Shown: piece by piece, positions 37,977 through 46,617 of the stretch
Layout: each line of letters begins with the position of its first letter
Position numbering within the stretch: position 1 is the stretch's first letter
Source of the DNA: Paraburkholderia largidicola
Lineage (GTDB): Bacteria > Pseudomonadota > Gammaproteobacteria > Burkholderiales > Burkholderiaceae
Length of the DNA stretch: 64,000 nt
Direction of reading: 5' to 3'
NCBI RefSeq assembly: GCF_013426895.1
Contig: NZ_AP023174.1
Location: forward strand, 620,001-684,000
Program-made: the position numbers and the translations under genes
Notes under the pieces: generated by a model
The model's database searches: none
Told to the model about the DNA's origin: nothing
The model's input: the letters and a program-made list of their open reading frames with translations, nothing else

Positions 37977-38921
37977 ATGAGTGAACGTACCAGTGTGCTG
38001 GTGGTTGCCGAGCACGACGACGCATCGATCAGAAGCGCGACGCTGAGCACGGTGACGGCCGCGCTGCAATGCGGCGCCGACGTGCATGTGCTTGTCGCGG
38101 GACAAGGCGTGCAGGGCGCGGCAAACGCGGCGGCGCGCATCGCGGGCGTATCGCGCGTGCTGGTCGCCGACGCGCCGCCGCTTGCGAACGGTCTCGCCGA
38201 GAACATGGGCGCGCAGGTGACGCATGTCGCCGCGCGCTACAGCCACATCCTGTTTCCAGCGACGAGCATGGGTAAGAGCGTCGCGCCGCGCGTCGCGGCG
38301 CTACTCGATGTCGCGCAGATTTCGGACATCGTGCGCGTGTTGAGCGCCGATACGTTCGAGCGCCCGATCTATGCGGGCAATGCGCTCATCACCGTGCGTT
38401 CCGGCGATCCCATCAAGGTCGTGACGGTGCGCGTGACGAGTTTCGACGCGGCGTCGCCGGAGGGCGGCAGCGCGCAGATCGAAGCGATCGACGCCGTCAA
38501 CGACAGTCACCTTTCGATGTTCGTCGGACGGCAGGTCGCGAAGAGCGAGCGGCCCGAACTTGCGGACGCGCAGATCGTCGTGAGCGGCGGGCGGGCGCTT
38601 GGCAGCAGTGAGCGCTTCGACGAAGTGCTGGCGCCGCTCGCCGACCGGCTGGGGGCGGCACTCGGCGCGAGCCGCGCAGCCGTCGACGCCGGCTTCGCGC
38701 CGAATGACTGGCAGGTCGGTCAGACGGGCAAGATCGTCGCGCCGCAGTTGTATATCGCGTGCGGCATTTCGGGGGCGATCCAGCATCTGGCGGGGATGAA
38801 GGACTCGAAGGTGATCGTCGCGATCAACAAGGACCCGGAAGCGCCTATTTTTAGCATCGCTGACTATGGTCTTGAGGCCGATCTGTTCGATGCGGTGCCA
38901 AAGCTGGTTTCGTCTCTGTGA
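37977..38921 (+). CDS. etfA: Electron transfer flavoprotein alpha subunit
   Basis: 314 residues. The N-terminal domain is ETF-like (1-180). The C-terminal FAD domain has [15 protein letters not shown] and [30 protein letters not shown], and ends [23 protein letters not shown]. It lies 10 bp after etfB. A strong hairpin without a T run follows its stop. Confidence 0.95.
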   Translation: MSERTSVLVVAEHDDASIRSATLSTVTAALQCGADVHVLVAGQGVQGAANAAARIAGVSRVLVADAPPLANGLAENMGAQVTHVAARYSHILFPATSMGKSVAPRVAALLDVAQISDIVRVLSADTFERPIYAGNALITVRSGDPIKVVTVRVTSFDAASPEGGSAQIEAIDAVNDSHLSMFVGRQVAKSERPELADAQIVVSGGRALGSSERFDEVLAPLADRLGAALGASRAAVDAGFAPNDWQVGQTGKIVAPQLYIACGISGAIQHLAGMKDSKVIVAINKDPEAPIFSIADYGLEADLFDAVPKLVSSL

Positions 38922-38923
38922 CC

Positions 38924-38973
38924 GCTTGTCGCCGGCGGTATGCGCCCAAGACGCAAAGCCGGCGACTGCAAGC
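38924..38973 (+). terminator. Hairpin after etfA
   Basis: GCTTG-TCGCCGGC pairs with GCCGGCGAC-TGCAAGC around a 20-base loop. There is no U tract, so termination or mRNA 3'-end protection are both possible. Confidence 0.45.
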
Positions 38974-39102
38974 ACATGAGGACATTCGGACTCAGGCCGG
39001 GAGCGTCAAGCGGGTCCGTTGGCCTTGACTGCCCGGTGGCATTGGCCTCGCGGCCTGGATGCGATCTGTTCGATCTACGACTGACACGGTGAGAACTCCC
39101 GC

Positions 39103-39906
39103 ATGTTCTCTCTTGGCCCGCTTTACGACGGTACGCACGAAAATCGCAAGTACTCGTACCTCTTCTGGCAAAGCCTGCGGCAACCGGCCTGCCTGAGCTT
39201 GCAAGACCCACGCATGTTCATTCCGGCCAGGCATTTCACCTTCGGCACTCACCGGCACTTCACCGAAGTCACACCCCGGGAAATCGAGGCTATTACGGAG
39301 GCAATGCACGTTGCCCGGTTCGCCTGGATGGAAGCGGGCCAGCGCCTCTCACTGATGTGCACGGAGAGCGAGATGCGAGCCGTGCTCGGCAAAATGGCGC
39401 TCTTTGGCGGATATCAACAAATGGATACGGGACGGTCCATCGAGGCAGTGGTCAGGGCGGTCAGGCATGGTGACCTGATCTTCGTACCCAGGGGAGACGA
39501 CTTGCGCGCCTGTGTCGGGGCCATCCAGAAAGATCGCGTGAAGCGGCTCACGCCTGGTCCGCGACAGCATGAACGGTTCGACCCGCGCGCCGCCGCACAG
39601 CGGATGATGGGCAAGCCGCCGCGTATGCCGCAGAACCTCGATAAGCGTACCTCACCGCCCGGATTGAACTCGACACCGCTCGACGATGCCCGATCGTTTG
39701 AGTATGAACAGGCTGATTTGAGCGATGATATCCACAGTGTGGCCGCGCGCGGCGTGAGCGAGGCGCACGAGGCGGAATGCTTTGCGCAGTACGAGCGCGA
39801 TATGGACGAATGCGCCGCGTATCGAAGGGCGATGGGCGGGCAGCGCTTTATGGACGCTTGCTCACAACGGGCGTTCCAAAGCTTTCAACAATGCAGAGGG
39901 TATTAA
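39103..39906 (+). CDS. Putative polymorphic-toxin-like protein with four-cysteine tail
   Basis: 267 residues; I do not recognise a named family. There is no signal peptide or membrane helix. Residues 110-150 (RSIEAVVRAVRHGDLIFVPRGDDLRACV) form a short amphipathic block. A low-complexity Pro/Arg linker follows (about 155-195). The tail (about 220-267) has Cys at 226, 237, 253 and 264 in a C-x10-C-x15-C-x10-C spacing, with ECFAQYERDMDEC and a final FQQC. I remember similar Cys tails in predicted secreted-effector toxins, unverified. The stop TAA shares its last base with the next start codon. It interrupts an otherwise purely metabolic island. Confidence 0.55.
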   Translation: MFSLGPLYDGTHENRKYSYLFWQSLRQPACLSLQDPRMFIPARHFTFGTHRHFTEVTPREIEAITEAMHVARFAWMEAGQRLSLMCTESEMRAVLGKMALFGGYQQMDTGRSIEAVVRAVRHGDLIFVPRGDDLRACVGAIQKDRVKRLTPGPRQHERFDPRAAAQRMMGKPPRMPQNLDKRTSPPGLNSTPLDDARSFEYEQADLSDDIHSVAARGVSEAHEAECFAQYERDMDECAAYRRAMGGQRFMDACSQRAFQSFQQCRGY

Positions 39907-40166
39907 TGGCAAACCATCCTGAAAAGCGGTGCGTCGTTGTGATGTGGTCTGAAGACAAGCAGGCACTCGTTTCGTACACGCTTGACCTGGAGAAAGTGCT
40001 TGCGGTGACAGCCCGTCTTTTTCCGGTTGAGTTGCCGGTCTCCGAGTACAACAATGAGTTCGATGATGAATTCGCGCGTCGATTTGGCGGGGCAACGCTT
40101 AACCTTCTTGCGTTGTCGAACCCTGGTCTGAAGCCTTACATCAAGGTCACACAAGCCGACGATTAG
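39906..40166 (+). CDS. Small acidic protein, candidate immunity partner
   Basis: 86 residues, acidic in its second half (NNEFDDEFARRFGG), with no signal or membrane segment. The start ATG overlaps the stop of the preceding gene (TAATG), so the two are translated together. The size, coupling and lack of homology are those of an immunity protein. An in-frame upstream extension to 39777 lies inside the toxin-like gene and is not used. Function is inferred from context only. Confidence 0.55.
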   Translation: MANHPEKRCVVVMWSEDKQALVSYTLDLEKVLAVTARLFPVELPVSEYNNEFDDEFARRFGGATLNLLALSNPGLKPYIKVTQADD

Positions 40167-40190
40167 AGACGCAGCCAAGACCCGGCTCGC

Positions 40191-40227
40191 AAAAAAAGGC
40201 GCCTCCACAGCAGAGACGCCTTGAAAA
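40191..40227 (-). terminator. Terminator of the ferA-like operon
   Basis: On the minus strand AAGGCGTCTC-loop-GAGGCGCCTT is followed by seven T residues. It lies after the stop of the SDR gene at 40273. Confidence 0.75.
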
Positions 40228-40272
40228 AGCCCGACCAGCTCGGGTGAACCGCCGGACTTCCACGCAACACGA

Positions 40273-41097
40273 TTACTGCAGGTTCCCCGCCACCGCAATG
40301 GTTTGCCCCGTGATGTAATTGGACTCCGGCGAGCAGAACAGATACACGCTGCCGGCAGCCTCTTCCGGCGTACCGCCACGTCCAAGCGGATTGCGCTGCG
40401 CGTGCGACTTCAGCATGTCAGGATTCAACCCCACGCGAATATCGCGGCCGTCGATATTCACCGTCGCGCCCGCATGCGCATCCGCCGACGTCATCCGCGT
40501 GTGGATCAGACCGAACGCCACGCAGTTGACGTTGACATTGAAACGCCCCCATTCGCGCGCCAATGCCCGCGTCATGCCGATCACGCCGGCTTTCGCCGAC
40601 GAGTAGTTCATCTGGCCGGCATTGCCGTTCAGCGCGGACACCGACGAAATATTCACGATCTTGCGATACACCTCGCGGCCCGCTTCCTTGTCGGCGGCGT
40701 GCAGCGCTTTTACATGCGGATACGCGGCGCGCAGGATGCGAAACGGCGCCGTCATATGACAGTCGATGATTGCGTACCACTGCTCGTCGCTCATCTTCTG
40801 GATCACGTCGTCCCACGTATAGCCCGCGTTGTTGACGATGATGTCGATACCCTTGAATGCCTTCAGCGCCGTGCCGACGAAACGGTCTGCGAAATCCGGC
40901 GCAGTCACGTTGCCGACGCAGGCCACGGCTTCCACGCCGATCTTCTTCAATGCTTCGACTGTCTCGTGCGCTGGATCCGCGTCGAGGTCGTTGACCACGA
41001 TTCGCGCGCCTTCGTTCGCGAACTTCTCGACGATCGCGCGACCGATGCCGCGTCCCGAGCCCGTCACGAGGGCGACCTTGCCGTCAAGCTTTCCCAT
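40273..41097 (-). CDS. SDR-family dehydrogenase (beta-hydroxyacyl-CoA type)
   Basis: 274 residues. The motif LVTGSGRGIGRAIVEKFA binds NAD(P), NNAGYTWDD follows, and the catalytic Ser/Tyr/Lys are in NISSVSALNGNAGQMNYSSAKAG. It is FabG-like but sits last in a beta-oxidation operon, so oxidation of a 3-hydroxyacyl-CoA is the likely step. A loop of about 15 residues (DKEAGREVYRK) before the Ser is longer than in FabG. Gaps to maoC and onward are small, and a terminator follows. Confidence 0.88.
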   Translation of the reverse strand: MGKLDGKVALVTGSGRGIGRAIVEKFANEGARIVVNDLDADPAHETVEALKKIGVEAVACVGNVTAPDFADRFVGTALKAFKGIDIIVNNAGYTWDDVIQKMSDEQWYAIIDCHMTAPFRILRAAYPHVKALHAADKEAGREVYRKIVNISSVSALNGNAGQMNYSSAKAGVIGMTRALAREWGRFNVNVNCVAFGLIHTRMTSADAHAGATVNIDGRDIRVGLNPDMLKSHAQRNPLGRGGTPEEAAGSVYLFCSPESNYITGQTIAVAGNLQ

Positions 41098-41139
41098 TTG
41101 CTGTTCTCCTGTGTATGTCTGATTGCGTCGAGTCGCGCA

Positions 41140-41556
41140 TCAAAGCGCAACGACGGCCTCGCCGACCACGCGCGGCTCGCCGTATTGATTGGCTGTCTGG
41201 ATCTCGAGCTTCACGCGCCGTTCGCCGTGAGCTTCGAACTTGTCGACGACGCGCCCCGTGCACGTCACCTCATGCCCCAGATGCGTAATGCCGACAAAGC
41301 GCACGCCGAACTCGCGCAACTGCCGCTGATCGACCCAGCTCGTCAGCAGACGGCCGAGATACGCCATCGACAGCATGCCATGCGCGAATACGTCGGGCAT
41401 GCCCGCCTTGCGCGCGTAGTCGGTATCGATATGCACGCGGTTGTGATCGCCCGACGCGCCCGCGAAAAGCGCAAGCGTCGTGCGGTTGACGGGTTCGAGT
41501 GTCAGCGGCGGCAGCGTGTCGCCGATCTTCACGTCGTCGAATGTCAGGGTGCTCAT
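41140..41556 (-). CDS. MaoC-like dehydratase (hot-dog fold)
   Basis: 138-residue R-specific enoyl-CoA hydratase-type protein. The hydratase motif FAGASGDHNRVHIDTDYA gives the catalytic Asp near 37 and His near 42. AHGMLSMAYLGRLL follows. Next to a second hot-dog gene, it would hydrate the enoyl-CoA as one half of a heterodimer, as in other split MaoC pairs. Confidence 0.87.
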   Translation of the reverse strand: MSTLTFDDVKIGDTLPPLTLEPVNRTTLALFAGASGDHNRVHIDTDYARKAGMPDVFAHGMLSMAYLGRLLTSWVDQRQLREFGVRFVGITHLGHEVTCTGRVVDKFEAHGERRVKLEIQTANQYGEPRVVGEAVVAL

Positions 41557-41568
41557 CAGCGTTCTCCG

Positions 41569-42009
41569 TTAGCTGTTGCGTTGCACGAGCACGCTGCGCA
41601 GATCGGCGACATGCTCGCCTTTCTGGTTTGTCACGCGTGTTTCGCGCACGACGAAATCGAGCGCGCCGTTCTTCTTGTCGTAGATGTCGGCGATGCGGCT
41701 TTCGAAGCGCAGCACGTCGCCCGCATGCGCAAGACGGTGATACGTGAACGACTGCTCGCCGTGCAGGATGCGCGACAGCTGGATACCCAGTTCGTCGCGC
41801 CACCCCGTATCCGGCTGCTGAAACTCCAGCGAGAACAGAAACGTGGGCGGCAAGGGCAGGGCGGCATGCCCCGCATCCCGCGCCGCCGATTCGTCCAGAT
41901 AGACGGGATTGGTTTCGCCCGTTGCCTTCGCGAAGAAGCGCAACTGACCCGCTTCGGCGACGGCGCAAAACGCCGGCAATACCTTGCCGATAAACTTCTT
42001 GTCGATCAT
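41569..42009 (-). CDS. FAS1-like N-terminal dehydratase (second hot-dog subunit)
   Basis: 146 residues of the MaoC_dehydrat_N fold. It starts MIDKKFIGKVLPAFCAVAEAG and has ATGETNPVYLDESAARDAG, where the Asn-Pro replaces the catalytic Asp-x-Asn pattern. HGEQSFTYHRLAHAGDVL follows. It ends 12 bp before the MaoC-like gene and is its likely non-catalytic partner. Confidence 0.85.
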   Translation of the reverse strand: MIDKKFIGKVLPAFCAVAEAGQLRFFAKATGETNPVYLDESAARDAGHAALPLPPTFLFSLEFQQPDTGWRDELGIQLSRILHGEQSFTYHRLAHAGDVLRFESRIADIYDKKNGALDFVVRETRVTNQKGEHVADLRSVLVQRNS

Positions 42010-42046
42010 GTCGGATGCTCCGTGAACGCGGTCCTGGGAGCGGCTA

Positions 42047-43237
42047 TTAGCGCGCGGCCTTGTACACAGTCACGACACACGCGCCGCCCAGCCCGACGTT
42101 GTGCGCAAGCGCGATCCGCGCACCTTCGACCTGCCGCGCATCGGCCTTGCCGCGCAACTGCTGCGTCAGTTCGAAGCACTGCGCAAGGCCCGTCGCGCCC
42201 AACGGATGACCCTTCGATAGCAGCCCGCCCGACGGATTGACGACCCATTTGCCGCCGTACGTGTTGTCGTCGTCGCTGACGAGCTTCGCGCCTTCGCCTT
42301 CCGCGCACAGGCCGAGTCCTTCGTACGTCAGCAGTTCGTTCTGTGCGAAGCAGTCGTGCAACTCGATCACGTCGATGTCTTCCGGGCCGATACCCGCCTG
42401 TTCATACGCGCTCTTCGCGGCGTCGCGCGTCATGTCGAAACCGACCACACGGATCATGTCGCGTGCGTCATACGTGCTCGGCAGATCCGTCGTCAGCGCC
42501 TGGCCCGCGATCGTCACGTCAGTGTGCAGGCCGCGCTTGCGCGCGAATTCTTCGGACACGATGATCGCGGCAGCCGCGCCGCAAGTCGGCGGGCAGGCCA
42601 TCAGACGCGTCAGCACGCCGTCCCACAGCATCGGCGCGGCCATCACGTCTTCCGTCGACACCACGTTGCGGAACACGGCGAGCGGATTTCGCGCCGCGTG
42701 CTGGCTCGCCTTCGCGCGAATCTTCGCGAACGTTTCGAGCTTCGTGCCGTACTTCTTCATGTGCGCCATGCCCGCGCCCGCGAACTGGCGAATCGCGTTG
42801 CTCAACCCCTCGGGACGGCCGACGAGCTGATCCGTCATGTCGAGCGCGCGTTCGAGCGCGCTGGCGCGGTCGGTCCACACCGACTTGAGCGCGCCCGGAC
42901 CCATGTACTCGAAGCCGACGGCGAGCGCGCAATCGACGGCGCCGCTCGCCACGGCCTGACGCGCGAGAAACAACGCCGACGAGCCCGTCGCGCAATTGTT
43001 GTTCACGTTGATGACGGGAATGCCCGTCATGCCGACGTGATAGAGCGCTTTCTGACCGGAGGTCGAATCGCCATACACGTAGCCGGCATAGGCTTGCTGT
43101 ACGTCGGCATAGCTGACGCCAGCGTCGGCGAGTGCATCGCGCACTGCGTTCGCGCCCATCACGTCATAGGCATCGCTGGTGCCCGGCTTCTTGAACGGAA
43201 TCATGCCGACACCGGCAACGAAGACATTGCGAGTCAT
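42047..43237 (-). CDS. SCP-x/thiolase-like protein
   Basis: 396-residue thiolase-superfamily protein of the lipid-transfer (SCP-x) type. The nucleophile Cys is in NNNCATGSSALFLARQAV near residue 82. ELHDCFAQNELLTYEGLGLC and GHPLGATGLAQCFEL carry the second Cys and His regions. It would cleave 3-ketoacyl-CoA, or an aromatic or branched relative. The ATG at 43237 has AAGGAG upstream; the frame to 43330 is discarded. Confidence 0.88.
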   Translation of the reverse strand: MTRNVFVAGVGMIPFKKPGTSDAYDVMGANAVRDALADAGVSYADVQQAYAGYVYGDSTSGQKALYHVGMTGIPVINVNNNCATGSSALFLARQAVASGAVDCALAVGFEYMGPGALKSVWTDRASALERALDMTDQLVGRPEGLSNAIRQFAGAGMAHMKKYGTKLETFAKIRAKASQHAARNPLAVFRNVVSTEDVMAAPMLWDGVLTRLMACPPTCGAAAAIIVSEEFARKRGLHTDVTIAGQALTTDLPSTYDARDMIRVVGFDMTRDAAKSAYEQAGIGPEDIDVIELHDCFAQNELLTYEGLGLCAEGEGAKLVSDDDNTYGGKWVVNPSGGLLSKGHPLGATGLAQCFELTQQLRGKADARQVEGARIALAHNVGLGGACVVTVYKAAR

Positions 43238-43280
43238 GTCACTGCTCCTTCTGGATGGAATGTTCGATTGACCTGCGGGA

Positions 43281-44420
43281 TCACAGCTTGCGAGAGATGA
43301 GGTCGCGCATGACCTCGCTCGTGCCGCCATAGATGCGCATCACGCGTGCATCGGCGAACGCGCGGGCGACGGGGTACTCGAGCATGTAGCCGTAGCCGCC
43401 GTGCAGCTGCACCATTTCATCGAGCGCCTTGCCGAGCGTTTCCGTCGCGAAGAGCTTGGCGATCGCGGCTTCTTCGAGCGTCAGGCGGCGGCGCACGTGT
43501 TCCGCGAGATAGTGGTCGACGAGCAGACGCACGGCCGAGGCCTGCGCCTTGATGTCGGCGAGCTTGAACTTGGTGTTCTGGAAATCCCACACGGTCTGGT
43601 TGAACGCGCGGCGGTCCTTCACGTAGTTGATCGTGTGATCGAGACAGACTTCGAGCTTGGCGGCCGCGCCGATTGCGATCGACAGGCGCTCTTGCGGCAA
43701 TTCGGCCATCAGGTAGGCGAAGCCTTTGCCTTCCTCGCCGAGACGGTTCGACACGGGCACGCGCACGTTGTCGAAGAACAGTTCAGCCGTGTCCTGCGCA
43801 TGCTGGCCGACCTTGTCGAGCTTGCGGCCGCGCCGGAAGCCGTCGCGGTCCGCTTCGACGACGATCAGGCTCACGCCCTTCGACCCCGCGTTCGGATCGG
43901 TCTTGCAGACCATGATGATGAGATCGGCATTCAGCCCGTTGCTGATGAAGGTCTTGCTGCCGTTGATCACGTACTCGTCGCCGTCGCGGATCGCGGTCGT
44001 GCGAATCGCTTTCAGGTCGCTGCCCGTGCCCGGCTCGGTCATACCGATCGCGAGTATCGCTTCGCCCGAGCAGACTTTCGGCAGCCAGCGCTGCTTCTGT
44101 TCTTCATTGCCGAGCCGCGCGATGTACGGGGCGATGATGTCGGAGTGCACGGAAAAGCCGAGGCCGCTGACGCCCGAGCGGTTGATCTCTTCGTTGAGCA
44201 CGGCCGCGTGGCCGAAGTCGCCACCGCCGCCGCCGTATTCCGTCGGCAGCGTGAGGCACAAGAGACCTTCGCGGCCCGCCTTGAGCCACGTTTCGCGGTC
44301 GACTTTGCCCGCCTTGTCCCACTCGACCTGCTTCGGCACGCATTCGCGTTCGAGAAAGCGCCGCGCGCTCGTGCGCAGCATTTCGTGATCGTCACGGAAG
44401 ACGGTTCTGGTAATTTGCAT
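43281..44420 (-). CDS. Acyl-CoA dehydrogenase
   Basis: 379-residue FAD enzyme. Typical parts are the GLLCLTLPTEYGGGGGDFG start, AIGMTEPGTGSDLKAIRTTA, YVINGSKTFISNGLNADL, and QLHGGYGYMLEYPVARAFADARVMRIYGGTSE. The late IYGGT lacks the IYEGT Glu of medium-chain enzymes; long-chain and isovaleryl types have their base elsewhere, so it need not be inactive. It is the second gene of the ferA-like operon. Electrons would go to the EtfBA pair at 37-39 kb. Confidence 0.9.
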   Translation of the reverse strand: MQITRTVFRDDHEMLRTSARRFLERECVPKQVEWDKAGKVDRETWLKAGREGLLCLTLPTEYGGGGGDFGHAAVLNEEINRSGVSGLGFSVHSDIIAPYIARLGNEEQKQRWLPKVCSGEAILAIGMTEPGTGSDLKAIRTTAIRDGDEYVINGSKTFISNGLNADLIIMVCKTDPNAGSKGVSLIVVEADRDGFRRGRKLDKVGQHAQDTAELFFDNVRVPVSNRLGEEGKGFAYLMAELPQERLSIAIGAAAKLEVCLDHTINYVKDRRAFNQTVWDFQNTKFKLADIKAQASAVRLLVDHYLAEHVRRRLTLEEAAIAKLFATETLGKALDEMVQLHGGYGYMLEYPVARAFADARVMRIYGGTSEVMRDLISRKL

Positions 44421-44467
44421 GACTAAATATTCCTGTTCGAATGGAGCCGTTGGCCTTTTGCGGATCG

Positions 44468-46348
44468 TTACTGCGCGCGAGCGATATGCGCGGCGGGTGA
44501 AGTCTGGAACAGTTGCTCGACGAAATGCGCGCGGCGTGCGCGCGTCACCGACTGGTTGACGTAACCCTTGTCGGCGATCTCATTGGCGTCGATGGACGGC
44601 GGCTCGGCCATCAGCATCAGGCGCTCGATGCGCAGACTGGAACCGCTGTTTGCCTGCGAGCGCAAGCATTTGCTGATCGCATCGACGACGATGGGGTGCT
44701 GCACCAGCGCCGCGGCATCGAGCGTCGCGAGTTCCGGCGCGAGCTTGCGGCACGCCGCGACATTGGGCCACGCGAGCGCGGCCAGGTAGTCGTGATCGTG
44801 TCCGCAGATCACGGCATCCGTCAGCAACGGCGAGCAGCATTCGAGTAGCGCGAGACGCACGGCGCCCGTGCGCACCCATGTGCCGTTGGTCAGCTTGAAG
44901 TCTTCGACGACGCGGCCGGCGAACAACATGCCTTGCGACGGATCGTCGGCATTCACGAGACGCACGGCGTCGCCGAGCCGGAAGAAGCCGTCGTCGTCGA
45001 AGGCGGCCGCCGTCAGTTCCGGATGCGCGACATAGCCGCCGAACACATGCGGCCCGCGCATGCGGATCTCGTAGCGCGCATCGCCGCCTTCGAGCGGCAC
45101 GAGCTTCACCTCGGCGCCGGGGACGGGTGTGCCGATGTTGCCGTTCTCCGCGTTCGCGCGGCCGCAGTAGGTGCCCATGCCGCTCGTTTCGGTACAGGCG
45201 AGTCCCGTGCAGAACGCGATCCGCTGACCGATGGTTTGCTCCGCGACCTGCTGGATGCGTTGCCAGACGTCGCGCGGCAGGCTCGCGCCGCCGTAGCCGA
45301 AGTAATGCACGTTCGCGAACAGCTTCTGCGCGAGTTCCGGGTCGCGTTCGAGTTCGCCCGCGAGCACGGTCCACGCGGACGGCACGCTCGTGAAGATGGT
45401 CGGCGATACATCGCGCAGATTGCGCACCGTACGCTCGATCATGCCGGGCAGTGGCCTGCCGTCGTCGATATGATGGGCGGCGCCGAACTGGATCGAGCGC
45501 CCGAGGTTCAGCACGCCGCCGAGGCCATGGTGCCACGGCAGCCAGTCGAGAAACACCGGCTCGGTCTCGCGCAGCCAGCCTAGATTGTCCGCGTAGTACG
45601 CGGCGACCGCGCGGAAGTTGCCGTACGTCAGCGCGACGCCTTTGGGCGTGCCCGTCGAACCGGACGTGAACAGCACGCGTGCGGTGTCGTCGGCGCGGAT
45701 CGCCGCGTGCGCGGCTGCCACCTTTGCGATCTGCTGCGGCGTGAGGTCTTCGGCGATCAGGTCGGCCCAGGCGATGACGCCAGGGCGCACGCCCTGGACT
45801 GCGATGACGGTCGTCGTAGCCGAGCTGAGCGCGGCGAGCGCGCGCTCGTACGGCCCGGTCTCCTGTACGAACAGCGCGGCGGGCGGCACGAGCGTCGCGA
45901 CGCCGAGCAGGCGGGCGAAATCCTTGCTGACGGTCGAGTAGGCGGGGGAGACGGGCGCAGTGGGCACACCGACGTATTCGGCGGCGAGCAGCAGCACCGC
46001 CTGCTCGATTGAATTGCCCGACAGCAGCATCAGCGGCTGATCCTGATCGAGGCCGAGCCCGAGCAGCGCCGCGCCGACGAGCTGGACTTGCCGCCACAGG
46101 TCGGCCCAGCTGAGCGAACGCCAGTCGCCGTGTGCGTCGCGCTCGCGGAACGCGGGTCGGTTGCCTCGCTGAGCGGCCCAGGCGGGGATGAAATCCGCGA
46201 AGCTTCGTTCCGCGATGTCGGGAGGCGGCGTGGCCGAGCGCAGTATCAGCGTGCCATCCGCACGACGTTCGACCAGCGTGTGCCGCTCGGGAATACGAAC
46301 GGGACGGTAGGACGCTGCCGCCGGTTGAGTGGGGGTGACCGTCATCAT
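44468..46348 (-). CDS. Feruloyl-CoA synthase-like acyl-CoA ligase
   Basis: 626-residue adenylate-forming ligase, longer than the usual 520-560. The start has PVRIPERHTLVERRADGTLILRS as in feruloyl-CoA synthases. The AMP motif is RVLFTSGSTGTPKGVALTYGN, followed by ACTETSGMGTYCG and FAGRVVEDFKLTNGTWV, then the late catalytic Lys region DKGYVNQSV. Members activate ferulate or other hydroxycinnamates; the exact acid is not proven. It is first in a six-gene operon down to 40273, with box 2 about 190 bp upstream. Confidence 0.85.
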   Translation of the reverse strand: MMTVTPTQPAAASYRPVRIPERHTLVERRADGTLILRSATPPPDIAERSFADFIPAWAAQRGNRPAFRERDAHGDWRSLSWADLWRQVQLVGAALLGLGLDQDQPLMLLSGNSIEQAVLLLAAEYVGVPTAPVSPAYSTVSKDFARLLGVATLVPPAALFVQETGPYERALAALSSATTTVIAVQGVRPGVIAWADLIAEDLTPQQIAKVAAAHAAIRADDTARVLFTSGSTGTPKGVALTYGNFRAVAAYYADNLGWLRETEPVFLDWLPWHHGLGGVLNLGRSIQFGAAHHIDDGRPLPGMIERTVRNLRDVSPTIFTSVPSAWTVLAGELERDPELAQKLFANVHYFGYGGASLPRDVWQRIQQVAEQTIGQRIAFCTGLACTETSGMGTYCGRANAENGNIGTPVPGAEVKLVPLEGGDARYEIRMRGPHVFGGYVAHPELTAAAFDDDGFFRLGDAVRLVNADDPSQGMLFAGRVVEDFKLTNGTWVRTGAVRLALLECCSPLLTDAVICGHDHDYLAALAWPNVAACRKLAPELATLDAAALVQHPIVVDAISKCLRSQANSGSSLRIERLMLMAEPPSIDANEIADKGYVNQSVTRARRAHFVEQLFQTSPAAHIARAQ

Positions 46349-46535
46349 GAGGTCTTGTCTCCTATGTCAGCGACGACCAGCGTGGGCGCTTTGGCGCCTT
46401 ACGCTGGACTCATGCCACATGGTTGCCGTACTGCCTGATGCGCATCGCGCATCCACGTTTTGTATTGAAGGTAGCCGGCGTGTCGACGCGCGGCTGACCT
46501 GTATCCAAGAATAGTGGCAGAGGCTACGCGCAAAA

Positions 46536-46552
46536 CCACCCGAGCCGGGTGG
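46536..46552. promoter_or_regulatory. CCACCC-N5-GGGTGG box 2 (ferA-like operon)
   Basis: Perfect CCACCC-GAGCC-GGGTGG, 188 bp upstream of the ligase start and 66 bp after the stop side of the LuxR gene. Confidence 0.7.
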
Positions 46553-46617
46553 CGGCGCTGTATGGAGGGAACGCCGATGGGGGGACGCTGCGGACCGAGC
46601 CGCGCGACCCGTTGGAC

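Noticed and set aside
36443..38206. 587-codon minus-strand frame across caiB-etfBA
   Set aside because: Shadow of three real genes; Arg/His/Ala-rich, no domain.
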